Shown here: one piece after another, positions 1 to 6,832 of the stretch
Numbering within the stretch: position 1 is the stretch's first letter
Layout: each line of letters starts with the position of its first letter
From: an uncultured Candidatus Melainabacteria bacterium
Lineage (GTDB): Bacteria > Cyanobacteriota > Vampirovibrionia > Gastranaerophilales > Gastranaerophilaceae
Assembly (NCBI GenBank): GCA_934692625.1
Contig: CAKUUC010000002.1
Location: 1-64,000 of the forward strand
DNA length: 64,000 bases
Reading direction: 5' to 3'
The notes under the pieces: generated by a model
What the model was told of the DNA's origin: nothing
Database searches by the model: none
The model's input: the letters and a program-made list of their open reading frames with translations, nothing else
Made by a program: the position numbers and the translations under genes

Positions 1-24
1 TAATAAAACGGTTTCCTTTTTCAT
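1..24 (-). CDS. Start of an unknown gene, cut by the window edge
   Basis: The first eight codons of a minus-strand reading frame are visible (MKKETVLL), beginning at the ATG at 24-22. It is the only start codon near a consensus minus-strand promoter at 65-93 that contains a 20-bp palindrome. The product cannot be identified. A self-regulating transcription factor, for example of the MarR type, would fit the operator-like palindrome, but that is inference. No clear Shine-Dalgarno sequence precedes the ATG. Confidence 0.45.
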
Positions 25-64
25 GAATTTTAGATATTAGAGATAATATAGCACTCATATAATT

Positions 65-93
65 ATTATAGTTAGATATCTAACTATTGTCAA
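65..93 (-). promoter_or_regulatory. Consensus promoter with palindromic operator
   Basis: On the minus strand there is a perfect -35 TTGACA (93-88), a 17-bp spacer and a perfect -10 TATAAT (70-65). The spacer is filled by a perfect 20-bp palindrome at 68-87, whose half is ATAGTTAGAT. A related partial site, TTAGATATTAG, lies downstream at about 30-40. A dimeric repressor bound here would block RNA polymerase directly. The gene served is the one starting at 24. Confidence 0.8.
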
Positions 94-192
94 GATGTTT
101 TTTCTTTTTTGTATCAGAACATTACATTTTTTGAAATTATATTTTTACTTCCCCTAAAATTTTATAAACGTCAAATAGCTTGTTTTAAATAG

Positions 193-375
193 GTTTCCGA
201 CTACTGGGAAATTTTTAAATATATTGCTCGTGAAGTTAAAGTCAATGGTGGAACTTCTTATGAAATATTGTATTCAAGTTTAGAGCCGGAAATACAAGAA
301 AAATTAAGCTTCAATATGGCAAAAAATTTTTTTACGTGTTTTAATATTACAGAACAAATAAACAGGAGATATGTA
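193..375 (+). other. Open, coding-like frame upstream of the 376 start
   Basis: The reading frame of the 376 gene stays open back to a TAG at about 190-192. Its conceptual translation (VSDYWEIFKYIAREVK and onward) has an ordinary protein composition rather than AT-rich noise. There is no ATG with a ribosome site. It may be the eroded tail of a lost gene or an alternative N-terminus started at the TTG at 268. I cannot choose between them. Confidence 0.35.
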
Positions 376-1377
376 ATGAGAATTAACACGGAGTATAACA
401 ACCATAAGAGCAATGTAAATTTTGGTGCAAAAATTCTCGCAACAGATGCTACACTTGAGGCATTTAAGTATGCTAAAGAATTATTATACAGCAATAATAA
501 AGAAAAATTTTTGGTTGTTGATAAATTTTGTAAGGGTATGGATAAAGCTCTAAATTTTCCATCTAAGGAAAAAGGTTTTGTTAACTATGTTGGAAAAGAC
601 TGTATTGGTTTTGGTGTGCCGGCTTGTCCTAAAATTATCTCCACTAACTATAAATTAAATGCACCTTGGCAAAATGCACATGGAGATGTTTCGTTAGGAG
701 AACGAATCATGTTAGAAAAGCCATCAGTACCACAAAGTGTTGGTGGAGATACAATGGCTTTGTATTTAGATAGTTTCAAAGGGCGTACGAACTTCCCTTC
801 AAAGTTAAAAACAACCCCTTTAACTCCGCTTCCGACAAAAGAAGATGCAATACAAAAACTTCAAAATAAATTGCTAGAAATGCTTCCAAATCTTGGCTTC
901 TTCCCAGAAAAATTATTTGCAAGAAAGGAAGGAAATCGTGAATTAAATAAGGATTTGTGTAAACTAACTGAGGCACATGCATGGAATAACATTGCAAAAT
1001 GGGAGCCACTTCCTGTTGAAGAATTAAATAGAATAGATAACATTGACAGAAAGAATATTAAAGAATTTGCAGAAAAACACGTAGAAGAATCTATTATACA
1101 AGATGAAATTAATGAAAAAAGTCAATTTTCTGGTAATGTGAATAAGTTCAAATTTCTCAATAGGTTATTAGAAAACTTTGCTCCTAACTCAAAACATGCA
1201 AGAGCAATTGAGGAAGAATTGTATAAAGTTCGAGAAGTAGAACATAAATATTTGCAAAGCTTAAAAGATAGGTTAACTCCGGTTAAATCAACAGATAATC
1301 TAGATCCTAAAAATAAATATTCGTATTTTATATCAACATCATACGAAAATTTATACAAAGAAAACGGCATAAGCTAA
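376..1377 (+). CDS. Unrecognised protein with N-terminal NFGAK motif
   Basis: A 333-residue protein of unknown function; I do not recognise a family. The start at 376 is chosen because an AGGAG site lies eight bases upstream. The frame is open further upstream, with a TTG at 268. The N-terminus (MRINTEYNN, then NVNFGAK near residue 15) resembles the short N-F-x-A/G motif seen at the start of other unassigned proteins in this window (starts 15644 and 17963). The rest is mixed alpha/charged with no obvious signal peptide or membrane segment, and several Pro-rich stretches around residues 110-170. It stands alone between a divergent promoter region and a 427-bp gap. Confidence 0.7.
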   Translation: MRINTEYNNHKSNVNFGAKILATDATLEAFKYAKELLYSNNKEKFLVVDKFCKGMDKALNFPSKEKGFVNYVGKDCIGFGVPACPKIISTNYKLNAPWQNAHGDVSLGERIMLEKPSVPQSVGGDTMALYLDSFKGRTNFPSKLKTTPLTPLPTKEDAIQKLQNKLLEMLPNLGFFPEKLFARKEGNRELNKDLCKLTEAHAWNNIAKWEPLPVEELNRIDNIDRKNIKEFAEKHVEESIIQDEINEKSQFSGNVNKFKFLNRLLENFAPNSKHARAIEEELYKVREVEHKYLQSLKDRLTPVKSTDNLDPKNKYSYFISTSYENLYKENGIS

Positions 1378-1593
1378 GTTGTGAAATTGTTATTTATCTT
1401 TTCAAAAAATTTTGAAATTATGTTATATAATTTTGTTTTTTGGGGAACTTAAAATTGTAAAAATTTTGTCAATATCTATCAAAAAAATATTTGGTCTGAT
1501 TTATTATTTAGTATAACTAGACACTTAGTTTAATAATGTCTGACATTTAAAATAATAAATTTTAAAAACATCATTCGGCTTTGGAAGTTTTTT

Positions 1594-1626
1594 GTGGTGG
1601 GAACCGCTTCGCTTTTTCCACCATAC
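1594..1626. repeat. Palindromic repeat, GTGGGAA type, copy 1
   Basis: An imperfect inverted repeat: GTGGTGGGAA followed by CCGCTTCGC and TTTTTCCACCATAC. It shares its core with elements at 2327-2357 and 2405-2435 and, more loosely, at 2980-3009 and 3043-3066. All lie between genes in the first 3 kb. The arrangement is like REP elements, which are short extragenic palindromes. Confidence 0.6.
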
Positions 1627-1685
1627 AGCTTTATAAATCCAAATGTTACGAAATATTAAATTGAATTTAAAATCCTCAAACCCCT

Positions 1686-1694
1686 TGCTATAAT
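1686..1694 (+). promoter_or_regulatory. Extended -10 promoter for the 1805 gene
   Basis: TG-C-TATAAT is a perfect extended -10 element. No -35 at the right spacing is evident, which is usual for extended -10 promoters. Transcription would start at about 1701, exactly at the first unit of the pentamer repeat. Confidence 0.6.
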
Positions 1695-1700
1695 TGCTTT

Positions 1701-1735
1701 ATGGTATGGTATGGTATGGTGTGGCGGGGCGGGGC
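1701..1735 (+). repeat. G-rich pentamer repeat (ATGGT)x4 plus G runs
   Basis: Four tandem copies of ATGGT are followed by GTGGCGGGGCGGGGC. In an otherwise AT-rich region this gives seven closely spaced G runs on the plus strand (GG x5, GGGG x2), compatible with a G-quadruplex in the RNA or DNA. It begins at the predicted transcription start of the 1805 gene. The pentamer tract is also the kind of repeat that can change length by slippage. Confidence 0.7.
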
Positions 1736-1804
1736 AACTTTCTGTATCTGATTGTTTTAATATCCATGTAGGTAAAATTTTTAAAACAGAAAGGAAAAAG
1801 AAAA

Positions 1805-2317
1805 ATGGAAGTAGCAGCAGTAAATTGTGCAGGTAGTAGAGCAAACTATGTAAACGAAGACAAAAAGTCCAATCGTGCGGGTAAAGCGTTTGCATCGGCT
1901 ATGATTCCGGGCTTAGGACAAGTTTGTGATGGCAGAGTTGGAACAGGCGCTGCTTATTTGGCAGGAACACTTGCAGCAAATATTGGTGCGATAAAATTGT
2001 ATACAGGTCGTAGAAATGAAATTAAAAAATATGTTGACCATATTACAAAAGATTGTAGCCATGAACAGGCTATGAAAATTATGGATATAAAATTCAAAAT
2101 GGCTAATTCAAAAACTAAATGTGCGTATCAAAAATTTGTCGATGATTTAATTAAAGTAATGGGCAAAAAAGCAAATCCTGATGTTGTTAAATCTCTTACC
2201 GAATTTGGGGCACGTACTAATCCAAAATTGGTTGGCGCAGGGCTTTTGGGCTTGGCAACTGTTGGTTTGTGGTTGGCAAATGTAATTGATGCAGGCAAAG
2301 CACATAAAGAAGCCTAA
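1805..2317 (+). CDS. Small membrane-associated protein of unknown function
   Basis: A 170-residue protein. AAAGGA lies ten bases before the ATG. Residues 27-70 contain SNRAGKAFASAMIPGLGQ and a Gly/Ala-rich hydrophobic segment (GAAYLAGTLAANIGAIKL). A second hydrophobic segment lies near the C-terminus (LVGAGLLGLATVGLWLANVIDAG). The I-P-G-L-G-Q phrase is like that of small two-helix membrane proteins (TM2/DUF5683-like), but I cannot assign a family firmly. The middle (residues 75-125) is basic and predicted helical. It is transcribed from an extended -10 promoter through a G-rich repeat leader. Confidence 0.7.
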   Translation: MEVAAVNCAGSRANYVNEDKKSNRAGKAFASAMIPGLGQVCDGRVGTGAAYLAGTLAANIGAIKLYTGRRNEIKKYVDHITKDCSHEQAMKIMDIKFKMANSKTKCAYQKFVDDLIKVMGKKANPDVVKSLTEFGARTNPKLVGAGLLGLATVGLWLANVIDAGKAHKEA

Positions 2318-2326
2318 GTAAATTTT

Positions 2327-2357
2327 ATAGGTGGGAACCGCTAAGCGCTTCCCTTTT
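2327..2357. repeat. Palindromic repeat, copy 2
   Basis: TATAGGTGGGAACCGCT followed by AAGCGCTTCCC. It is the same element as 1594-1626 and is repeated in inverted orientation at 2405-2435, just after the 1805 gene. Confidence 0.6.
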
Positions 2358-2404
2358 AATATAAAAATATTATTATTTTATAAGTTCAGAATTGTAGAAA
2401 TGTA

Positions 2405-2435
2405 GTGTGGGAAAAGCGAAGCGGTTCCCACCTAT
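2405..2435. repeat. Palindromic repeat, copy 3 (inverted)
   Basis: Read on the minus strand it begins TATAGGTGGGAACCGCTTC and ends in TTTTCCCACAC, nearly identical to copies 1 and 2. With copy 2 it forms an inverted pair about 50 bp apart between the convergent genes at 1805 and 2451. A transcript through both could fold into a long hairpin and act as a terminator. Confidence 0.6.
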
Positions 2436-2450
2436 AATTCTATTGAATTT

Positions 2451-2930
2451 TTATTTCAATGCAGGATTGGGTTTGCCATAATATTTTACAGGGACATGTG
2501 CCGCACCGACGCAAGAATAACTGTAGTAATTTGAATTATCAATCACCGCTTTGGGGTTTATGTATTTAGGTTCTTTTATATCAACTTTTTCAACTTCATT
2601 ATAGAGAACTTTGCCGCATAATTTTAGTTTTTGTTCGTATTTTTCTCCTGTTTTTACCTCTGGAGTCGCTATAGCAATACGGTTATTTAATCTTCTTTCG
2701 AGCATTTGGGGACTCATATAAAAATTAAGCGGTACGGTATCTTTTGCAAAACATTTGTATTCAGGATTATTGACAATTTTTTTACCTTCTTTTGCAAAAG
2801 AATCTACCACTGCTATTGTTTTTGATGTTAGCAAAGGGTGGTTAGTCTTTTTTAGGATTGGTTTTTGACAAGCGGTAAAGCCGGAAAGAATTGTTCCTGC
2901 CATAAATGTTTTTATATAATTTATTTTCAT
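2451..2930 (-). CDS. Putative lipoprotein, unknown function
   Basis: A 159-residue protein. The first 21 residues form a signal peptide ending in a lipobox-like F-T-A-C, so Cys21 is the probable lipid-modified residue. A Phe at -3 is unusual for a lipobox. The mature part is basic and contains three or four further cysteines (KCFAKD, KLCGKV, YSCVGA), suggesting disulphides outside the cytoplasm. I do not recognise the family. It is monocistronic and flanked by palindromic repeats on both sides. Confidence 0.6.
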   Translation of the reverse strand: MKINYIKTFMAGTILSGFTACQKPILKKTNHPLLTSKTIAVVDSFAKEGKKIVNNPEYKCFAKDTVPLNFYMSPQMLERRLNNRIAIATPEVKTGEKYEQKLKLCGKVLYNEVEKVDIKEPKYINPKAVIDNSNYYSYSCVGAAHVPVKYYGKPNPALK

Positions 2931-2979
2931 ATTTCAGTTATACCATAACAAAATTTATCTTTGCAATATTGCTTTATAA

Positions 2980-3066
2980 GTGGTGGGAATCACTCCGTTA
3001 TTCCCACACTATCTTTTTCGTTGCAATCTGAAACCTATCCACTGGTGGAACTACTTTACTTTTCCA
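2980..3066. repeat. Two divergent copies of the palindromic repeat
   Basis: 2980-3009 has GTGGTGGGAAT, then CACTCCGTT, then ATTCCCACAC. 3043-3066 has TGGTGGAACTAC and then TTTTCCAAC. Both preserve the pattern of a GGTGGGAA-like left arm and TTCCCAC-like right arm, with different loops. This fits decaying members of one repeat family. Confidence 0.5.
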
Positions 3067-3094
3067 ACTCTACATTCTTTAATGTAGACAAATA

Positions 3095-3814
3095 TTAATA
3101 AAGTCCGTATTTGTAACCTTTATTTTGTGCTTTTTTCGGATCCCAACCAACAGACATTAATAATGCAGCACACGCTTCACCAGAATAAAAAGTATTGCAA
3201 CTTGGTCCACTTGCGTATCTATTTATGTCAATCGTACAGCCGGCTCGAGATGGGTAAAACCCTGGTGGCAAGTTCGTATTTTGTTCCCAGCAGCCTGTAT
3301 CTGTAGTTGAAATATAGAAATAAAATAAGTCATAGCCTGATTTGTTTGGTGGATTAGTGCCGTTTACATCAACAATTATTGAAACACTACTTCGTCTATT
3401 AAATGCTCCGGGTTTCTTTATACCAACGATTGTTCCATTCATTAGTATAAAAGAATAGTAGTCGTTAAAAGATGGTGCAATTTGACCATTAGCGTATGTG
3501 TATTTTTTAGCAAAACATTCTGTTCCATCATCACAAGTTTTTAATACTTTTAAATATGGCAATAAGTATTTTTCAGAAATTTCTTTAGGTGTATTGGGCA
3601 CAATAGCCCACCCTGAAACTGAACCGTTATCGACTTCAGAAGTTTTTATCGCTTGAGAAAGTAGCGAATAAGTCACCTTTAAGCGATTAATATTTGTTGA
3701 AATTCGAAAGTCATGAATCAATGCAGGTATGGTCAGTGCCGCAATTACGCCAACTATTCCGAGGACAATTAAAACCTCTGCTAAGGTAAAACCAAACCGC
3801 ATTTTATGTTTCAT
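3095..3814 (-). CDS. Prepilin-type pilin/pseudopilin, type B
   Basis: A 239-residue protein with a class III-type prepilin signal. A short basic leader is cut after Gly in FGFTLAEVL, and Glu at +5 of the mature protein is followed by about 20 hydrophobic residues (VLIVLGIVGVIAALTIPALI). AAAGGAG precedes the ATG. The globular domain has paired cysteines and the motif D-V-N-G-T-N-P-P-N followed by GYDLFYFY, shared in pattern with the gene at 57558. Such proteins are processed by a PilD-type peptidase and assemble into type IV pili or pseudopili; no assembly genes lie in this window. It is divergent from the small HTH gene at 3937. Confidence 0.85.
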   Translation of the reverse strand: MKHKMRFGFTLAEVLIVLGIVGVIAALTIPALIHDFRISTNINRLKVTYSLLSQAIKTSEVDNGSVSGWAIVPNTPKEISEKYLLPYLKVLKTCDDGTECFAKKYTYANGQIAPSFNDYYSFILMNGTIVGIKKPGAFNRRSSVSIIVDVNGTNPPNKSGYDLFYFYISTTDTGCWEQNTNLPPGFYPSRAGCTIDINRYASGPSCNTFYSGEACAALLMSVGWDPKKAQNKGYKYGLY

Positions 3815-3856
3815 CTAAACGCTCCTTTACATATTGATATAATTATATGTATTTAT

Positions 3857-3910
3857 ACACATGTATGCTTATTATTACACATGACTTACCCATAGTCAAG
3901 ACTAATGTGT
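3857..3910. promoter_or_regulatory. Pilin promoter with repeated ACACAT sites
   Basis: The intergenic region of the 3095/3937 divergent pair contains ACACAT at 3857-3862 and 3877-3882. They are in the same orientation and exactly 20 bp (two helical turns) apart. An inverted copy, ATGTGT, lies at 3905-3910. A minus-strand promoter, TTGACT (3899-3894), 17 bp, AATAAT (3876-3871), serves the pilin gene, and the middle ACACAT lies inside its spacer. The sites are good candidates for binding by the adjacent HTH protein. That link is inference. Confidence 0.55.
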
Positions 3911-3936
3911 ATATTTGATATGGGAGGTTCGTAATA

Positions 3937-4143
3937 ATGAGTGTTAGAGAGGATGTAAAATTATTACTGGCAAAAGAAGCAGTGACTATGAAATCTATTG
4001 CCGAAAAAATGAAAGAAAAAACAGGTTATCCATATAATTTAAAAGTACTCTCCGACAAACTTGCACGTAAAACCTTGAAATATGAAGAATTTAAACTTAT
4101 TACTGATATTTTAGGTTACGATATCGAATTCAAAAAACGCTAA
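3937..4143 (+). CDS. Small HTH protein beside pilin gene (paralogue 1)
   Basis: A 68-residue, all-helical protein with GGGAGG nine bases before its ATG. The pattern V-R-E-D-V-K, T-M-K-S-I-A-E-K-M, L-S-D-K-L-A-R, then L-G-Y-D-I-E-F resembles small Xre/Cro-like DNA-binding domains found in Firmicutes and phages, with DUF6471-like spacing. It is about 45 percent identical by eye to the protein at 4192. It is transcribed divergently from the pilin gene at 3095 across a region with three ACACAT sites. A role as regulator of that pilin is inferred from position. Confidence 0.7.
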   Translation: MSVREDVKLLLAKEAVTMKSIAEKMKEKTGYPYNLKVLSDKLARKTLKYEEFKLITDILGYDIEFKKR

Positions 4144-4191
4144 CATTTGCACTATATTATTATTTTACGAAAAAATACATCCTACTAATAT

Positions 4192-4416
4192 TTATTTACC
4201 AAGGCGAATTTCATCAAAGTCAATATAAATCCTATATCCGAGAATTTCACAAATCATTTTCATCTCTGTATAACGTAACGATTCACTTGCCAATTTATGC
4301 GAAAGCAAACTTTGTGAGTAATTCTTCCCACTATATTCGCTCATTCTCTTCGCTAACTCTGTCAATGTCATGCTTTTTGACGTCAACATAATTTTTACTT
4401 CTTCTCGAACATTCAT
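4192..4416 (-). CDS. Small HTH protein beside pilin gene (paralogue 2)
   Basis: A 74-residue paralogue of the 3937 protein: V-R-E-E-V-K, T-L-T-E-L-A-K-R-M, L-S-H-K-L-A-S, then L-G-Y-R-I-Y-I. The ATG at 4416 is preferred because it aligns with the start of the paralogue. The frame is open to a TTG at 4443. It is convergent with 3937 and divergent from the pilin gene at 4525, whose promoter carries a palindrome at 4474-4493. The two HTH genes meet tail to tail, making the whole four-gene block mirror-symmetric. Confidence 0.7.
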   Translation of the reverse strand: MNVREEVKIMLTSKSMTLTELAKRMSEYSGKNYSQSLLSHKLASESLRYTEMKMICEILGYRIYIDFDEIRLGK

Positions 4417-4473
4417 ATAAAAATTATACATTCCGATTGACAAGTTATGAAATATATTGTATTTTTATGATAA

Positions 4474-4505
4474 ATATTCATTATATTGAATATAGTTCAT
4501 ATAAA
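4474..4505 (+). promoter_or_regulatory. Palindromic operator over pilin promoter
   Basis: ATATTCA (4474-4480), a 6-bp spacer and TGAATAT (4487-4493) form a perfect dyad. It overlaps the expected -35 of a promoter whose -10 is TATAAA at 4500-4505. The start codon of the pilin gene is at 4525 with AAAGGAG at 4512-4518. This is a typical repressor site placement. The neighbouring HTH protein is the obvious candidate ligand. Confidence 0.6.
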
Positions 4506-4524
4506 ATTAATAAAGGAGAAAACA

Positions 4525-5235
4525 ATGCGCAAAGGTTTTACATTGGCAGAAATGCTGATAGCTTTGGGAATTATTGGTGTGATTGCAGCGATTACACTAC
4601 CGGCACTATTTACTAATATAAAAAGTACCCGATACAAAACAAATTTTAAAAAGACTGTTTCTACCCTGAGCCAAGCCGCTTCTATGTCAATGCAAAACTA
4701 TGGAGTTGATTATGGGATTGCAAGATACGCATGTGTTTGTGGGACAGATAAACAGTGTTTGCAATTAAAGCCAGATAAAAACCCTGGATTTTGCGCTATT
4801 TTCAATGCAACACTAAAAGGGATAGGCACTCATGGTAAAATCGGAAATTCCAGACCCAGATATAATATTAAGCGTAGTTATACAATAACTGATAATTATG
4901 GGACTGATTTATCTCTAATATTATCTGATGGGACTTTAGTATTGTATTCAGTAGCAATGAAGACAGGTAGTGATGCGTGTACATTAACAACCGGAGAAAA
5001 ACTTACTCAAAATTGGATTGATTCACACCCGCAATGTAAAGGATTGATAGATGCAAATGGAGTAGGATTACCAAACCAAGAAGTTAAATGTTCCGATACT
5101 GAAACTACAACAGATGTTGAACATCCATGTGTAGTAAAAAAAGGAAGCGATATGTCTGACATTTACCCGATTGTATTTCACGATTCTGTTGTAGAACCGG
5201 CGTCAAATGCCGCAATGTATGTTTTTAAAAATTAA
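4525..5235 (+). CDS. Prepilin-type pilin/pseudopilin, type A
   Basis: A 236-residue prepilin. The leader MRKG is followed by FTLAEMLIALGIIGVIAAITL, with Glu at +5. The start at 4525 is set by AAAGGAG seven bases upstream. The C-terminal domain carries G-L-I-D-A-N-G-V-G-L-P-N, a paired-cysteine region, and a tail D-I-Y-P-I-V-F-H-D...V-E-P...N-A-A-M-Y-V. Nearly the same tail is found in the pilin at 46951, so the two are close paralogues. The product is expected at the inner membrane or in a surface filament after cleavage and N-methylation. It is divergent from the HTH gene at 4192. Confidence 0.85.
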   Translation: MRKGFTLAEMLIALGIIGVIAAITLPALFTNIKSTRYKTNFKKTVSTLSQAASMSMQNYGVDYGIARYACVCGTDKQCLQLKPDKNPGFCAIFNATLKGIGTHGKIGNSRPRYNIKRSYTITDNYGTDLSLILSDGTLVLYSVAMKTGSDACTLTTGEKLTQNWIDSHPQCKGLIDANGVGLPNQEVKCSDTETTTDVEHPCVVKKGSDMSDIYPIVFHDSVVEPASNAAMYVFKN

Positions 5236-5273
5236 ACATCTCATCTAAAACCCACTCAAAGACTTGACAAACA

Positions 5274-5282
5274 TGTTATAAT
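5274..5282 (+). promoter_or_regulatory. Extended -10 giving a leaderless tolC mRNA
   Basis: TG-T-TATAAT ends seven bases before the ATG at 5290, so transcription should begin at or next to the start codon. No Shine-Dalgarno sequence precedes the ATG, which agrees with a leaderless mRNA. Confidence 0.55.
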
Positions 5283-5289
5283 TAATATT

Positions 5290-6765
5290 ATGGGTAGAAA
5301 AAGATTATGCCTAGTTTTGATTTTAGTTCTATTTTTTGGAATTCCCAAAACATACGGACACACCGATGATGAATTGTTTAGAGCAGTAGATGTTAAAAAC
5401 GGGAGTTCATTATCCATTGTCGACTGTGTTGCAGTTGCGTTCAAAAATAGCCCCAAAATCAAACGAAAAAAATACAATCTGGACATCGCAAAAAGTAACC
5501 TCGGCATAGCTAAGGCGCAATATTTTCCTGTAATAAACGCAGGTGTTGGATTTTTTAACGAAAACAATTCCGATAATATTTACTACAATTCACACTATCG
5601 AGAGTTACCATCAATCGGAGTTTCCGTAAATAAACTTATTTGGAATTTCGGTAAAACAACCGCATATATAAAAATGGAAGATTTTTACAAAATTGGTGCT
5701 GAATACGAGTTTATCGACAGTCTATGTTCAACAATTTTTGATATAAAAGCAAAATATTATGCCTTATTAAAAGCAAAAGCTTTTGAAGACATCGCAGAAT
5801 ACAATTTAAAATTAAATGACGAATTTGTAACTTTAGCAAAATCAAAAAACAAAGTAGATTTAACAACAGCAGAATTAAATTTAACAGACGCCAGAGTAAA
5901 TTATATTGATGCTCAAAACACTTATGAAAACAACAAAGTTAACCTGTCTAATTCTATGTATTTAGACAATGAGCCAGATTTTTCAATAAAAACAACTCCG
6001 ACTTTCGATTTTAATAATGATGTTATGAAAAATCCAACGATAACATTAAACAAAGATTTTCAAACTAATAAATTTACGTTCACGCGAGAAAATGTGGTAC
6101 AAACTGCCTATGATAACAGTCCGGATTTAAGTGTTTTAATTGCAACAAAAGATGCAATGGAACAATCACTTTTATATATAAAAAAGACTTATTTGCCGGA
6201 TTTAACCGCCACAGCAGGTTATGGGTTCAACAATTCTAATCAAACAACAAACAACCATTTGCAAGTCGGCGTGAATTTGTCATCTTCTGTAAACTTGATG
6301 GAATTAAAACATAATTTGAAAGGTGCAAATGCTCAAGTCAAATTGGCAGATAATGAAATTCTAATGTTTAAAAAAGATTTGTTTTTTGAACTAAATCGAG
6401 CATTTAATAACTATGAACGAGCAGAAAAGGAAATTACGGCGACAAAAATCGAAGTTATTCAATCCTTCGAAAATCTTAATACCGTAATTGCGCAATATAA
6501 AAATGATGAATTAAATTATGTCGCTTTGCAAGATGCAAGAAAAGATTATATCCGAGCATTAAACAATTATGTAGAAAGTCTTTACGATTATAACTTGTCG
6601 TTAATACAAATTGAAATGGCAACACATATCCATTTGGCAGATATTCACCACAAATCTGAACACGCTATGAAATACCACTTCCACGATTTGGTAGAAGATT
6701 TGAACAAGGCGCTTGATTGTGATGAACACGAAATTCTTAAGCCAAACAAGAAAGAAAAATTATAA
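5290..6765 (+). CDS. TolC-family outer-membrane efflux protein
   Basis: A 491-residue protein with a signal peptide (residues 1-24) followed by two OEP repeats. The first has LSIVDCVAVAFKNSPKIK with the long helical region near residues 60-230; the second has FTRENVVQTAYDNSPDLSVL near 260-440. This is the trimeric outer-membrane channel of type I secretion or RND/ABC efflux. The length matches the family. The C-terminal tail after the last helix is unusual: eight histidines in about 40 residues (HIHLADIHH, EHAMKYHFH, CDEHE) and then a basic end. No inner-membrane partner is adjacent. The mRNA is probably leaderless, and a strong terminator follows. Confidence 0.85.
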   Translation: MGRKRLCLVLILVLFFGIPKTYGHTDDELFRAVDVKNGSSLSIVDCVAVAFKNSPKIKRKKYNLDIAKSNLGIAKAQYFPVINAGVGFFNENNSDNIYYNSHYRELPSIGVSVNKLIWNFGKTTAYIKMEDFYKIGAEYEFIDSLCSTIFDIKAKYYALLKAKAFEDIAEYNLKLNDEFVTLAKSKNKVDLTTAELNLTDARVNYIDAQNTYENNKVNLSNSMYLDNEPDFSIKTTPTFDFNNDVMKNPTITLNKDFQTNKFTFTRENVVQTAYDNSPDLSVLIATKDAMEQSLLYIKKTYLPDLTATAGYGFNNSNQTTNNHLQVGVNLSSSVNLMELKHNLKGANAQVKLADNEILMFKKDLFFELNRAFNNYERAEKEITATKIEVIQSFENLNTVIAQYKNDELNYVALQDARKDYIRALNNYVESLYDYNLSLIQIEMATHIHLADIHHKSEHAMKYHFHDLVEDLNKALDCDEHEILKPNKKEKL

Positions 6766-6780
6766 AATGATATAGAAGAA

Positions 6781-6808
6781 GGCGGAATTTCATAAATGAA
6801 ATTCCGCC
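6781..6808 (+). terminator. Bidirectional terminator after tolC
   Basis: A perfect 13-bp inverted repeat with arms GGCGGAATTTCAT and ATGAAATTCCGCC, followed by a T-rich run on the plus strand. It separates the convergent genes at 5290 and 6833. Confidence 0.85.
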
Positions 6809-6832
6809 ACTTTTGTTAAACCTATCAAAAAT

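Larger units (their letters stand above)
1378..1804. other. 427-bp gap: palindromic repeat, promoter, G-rich repeat
   Basis: No credible gene. The gap holds an AT-rich stretch to about 1560, an imperfect palindrome at 1594-1626 of the GTGGGAA type, an extended -10 promoter at 1686-1694, and a G-rich tandem pentamer repeat at 1701-1735 that forms the 5' leader of the 1805 gene. Confidence 0.7.

Noticed and set aside
5264..5282. TTGACA plus TATAAT as the tolC promoter
   Set aside because: The hexamers are only seven bases apart. The extended -10 explains the promoter better and the TTGACA is probably coincidental.
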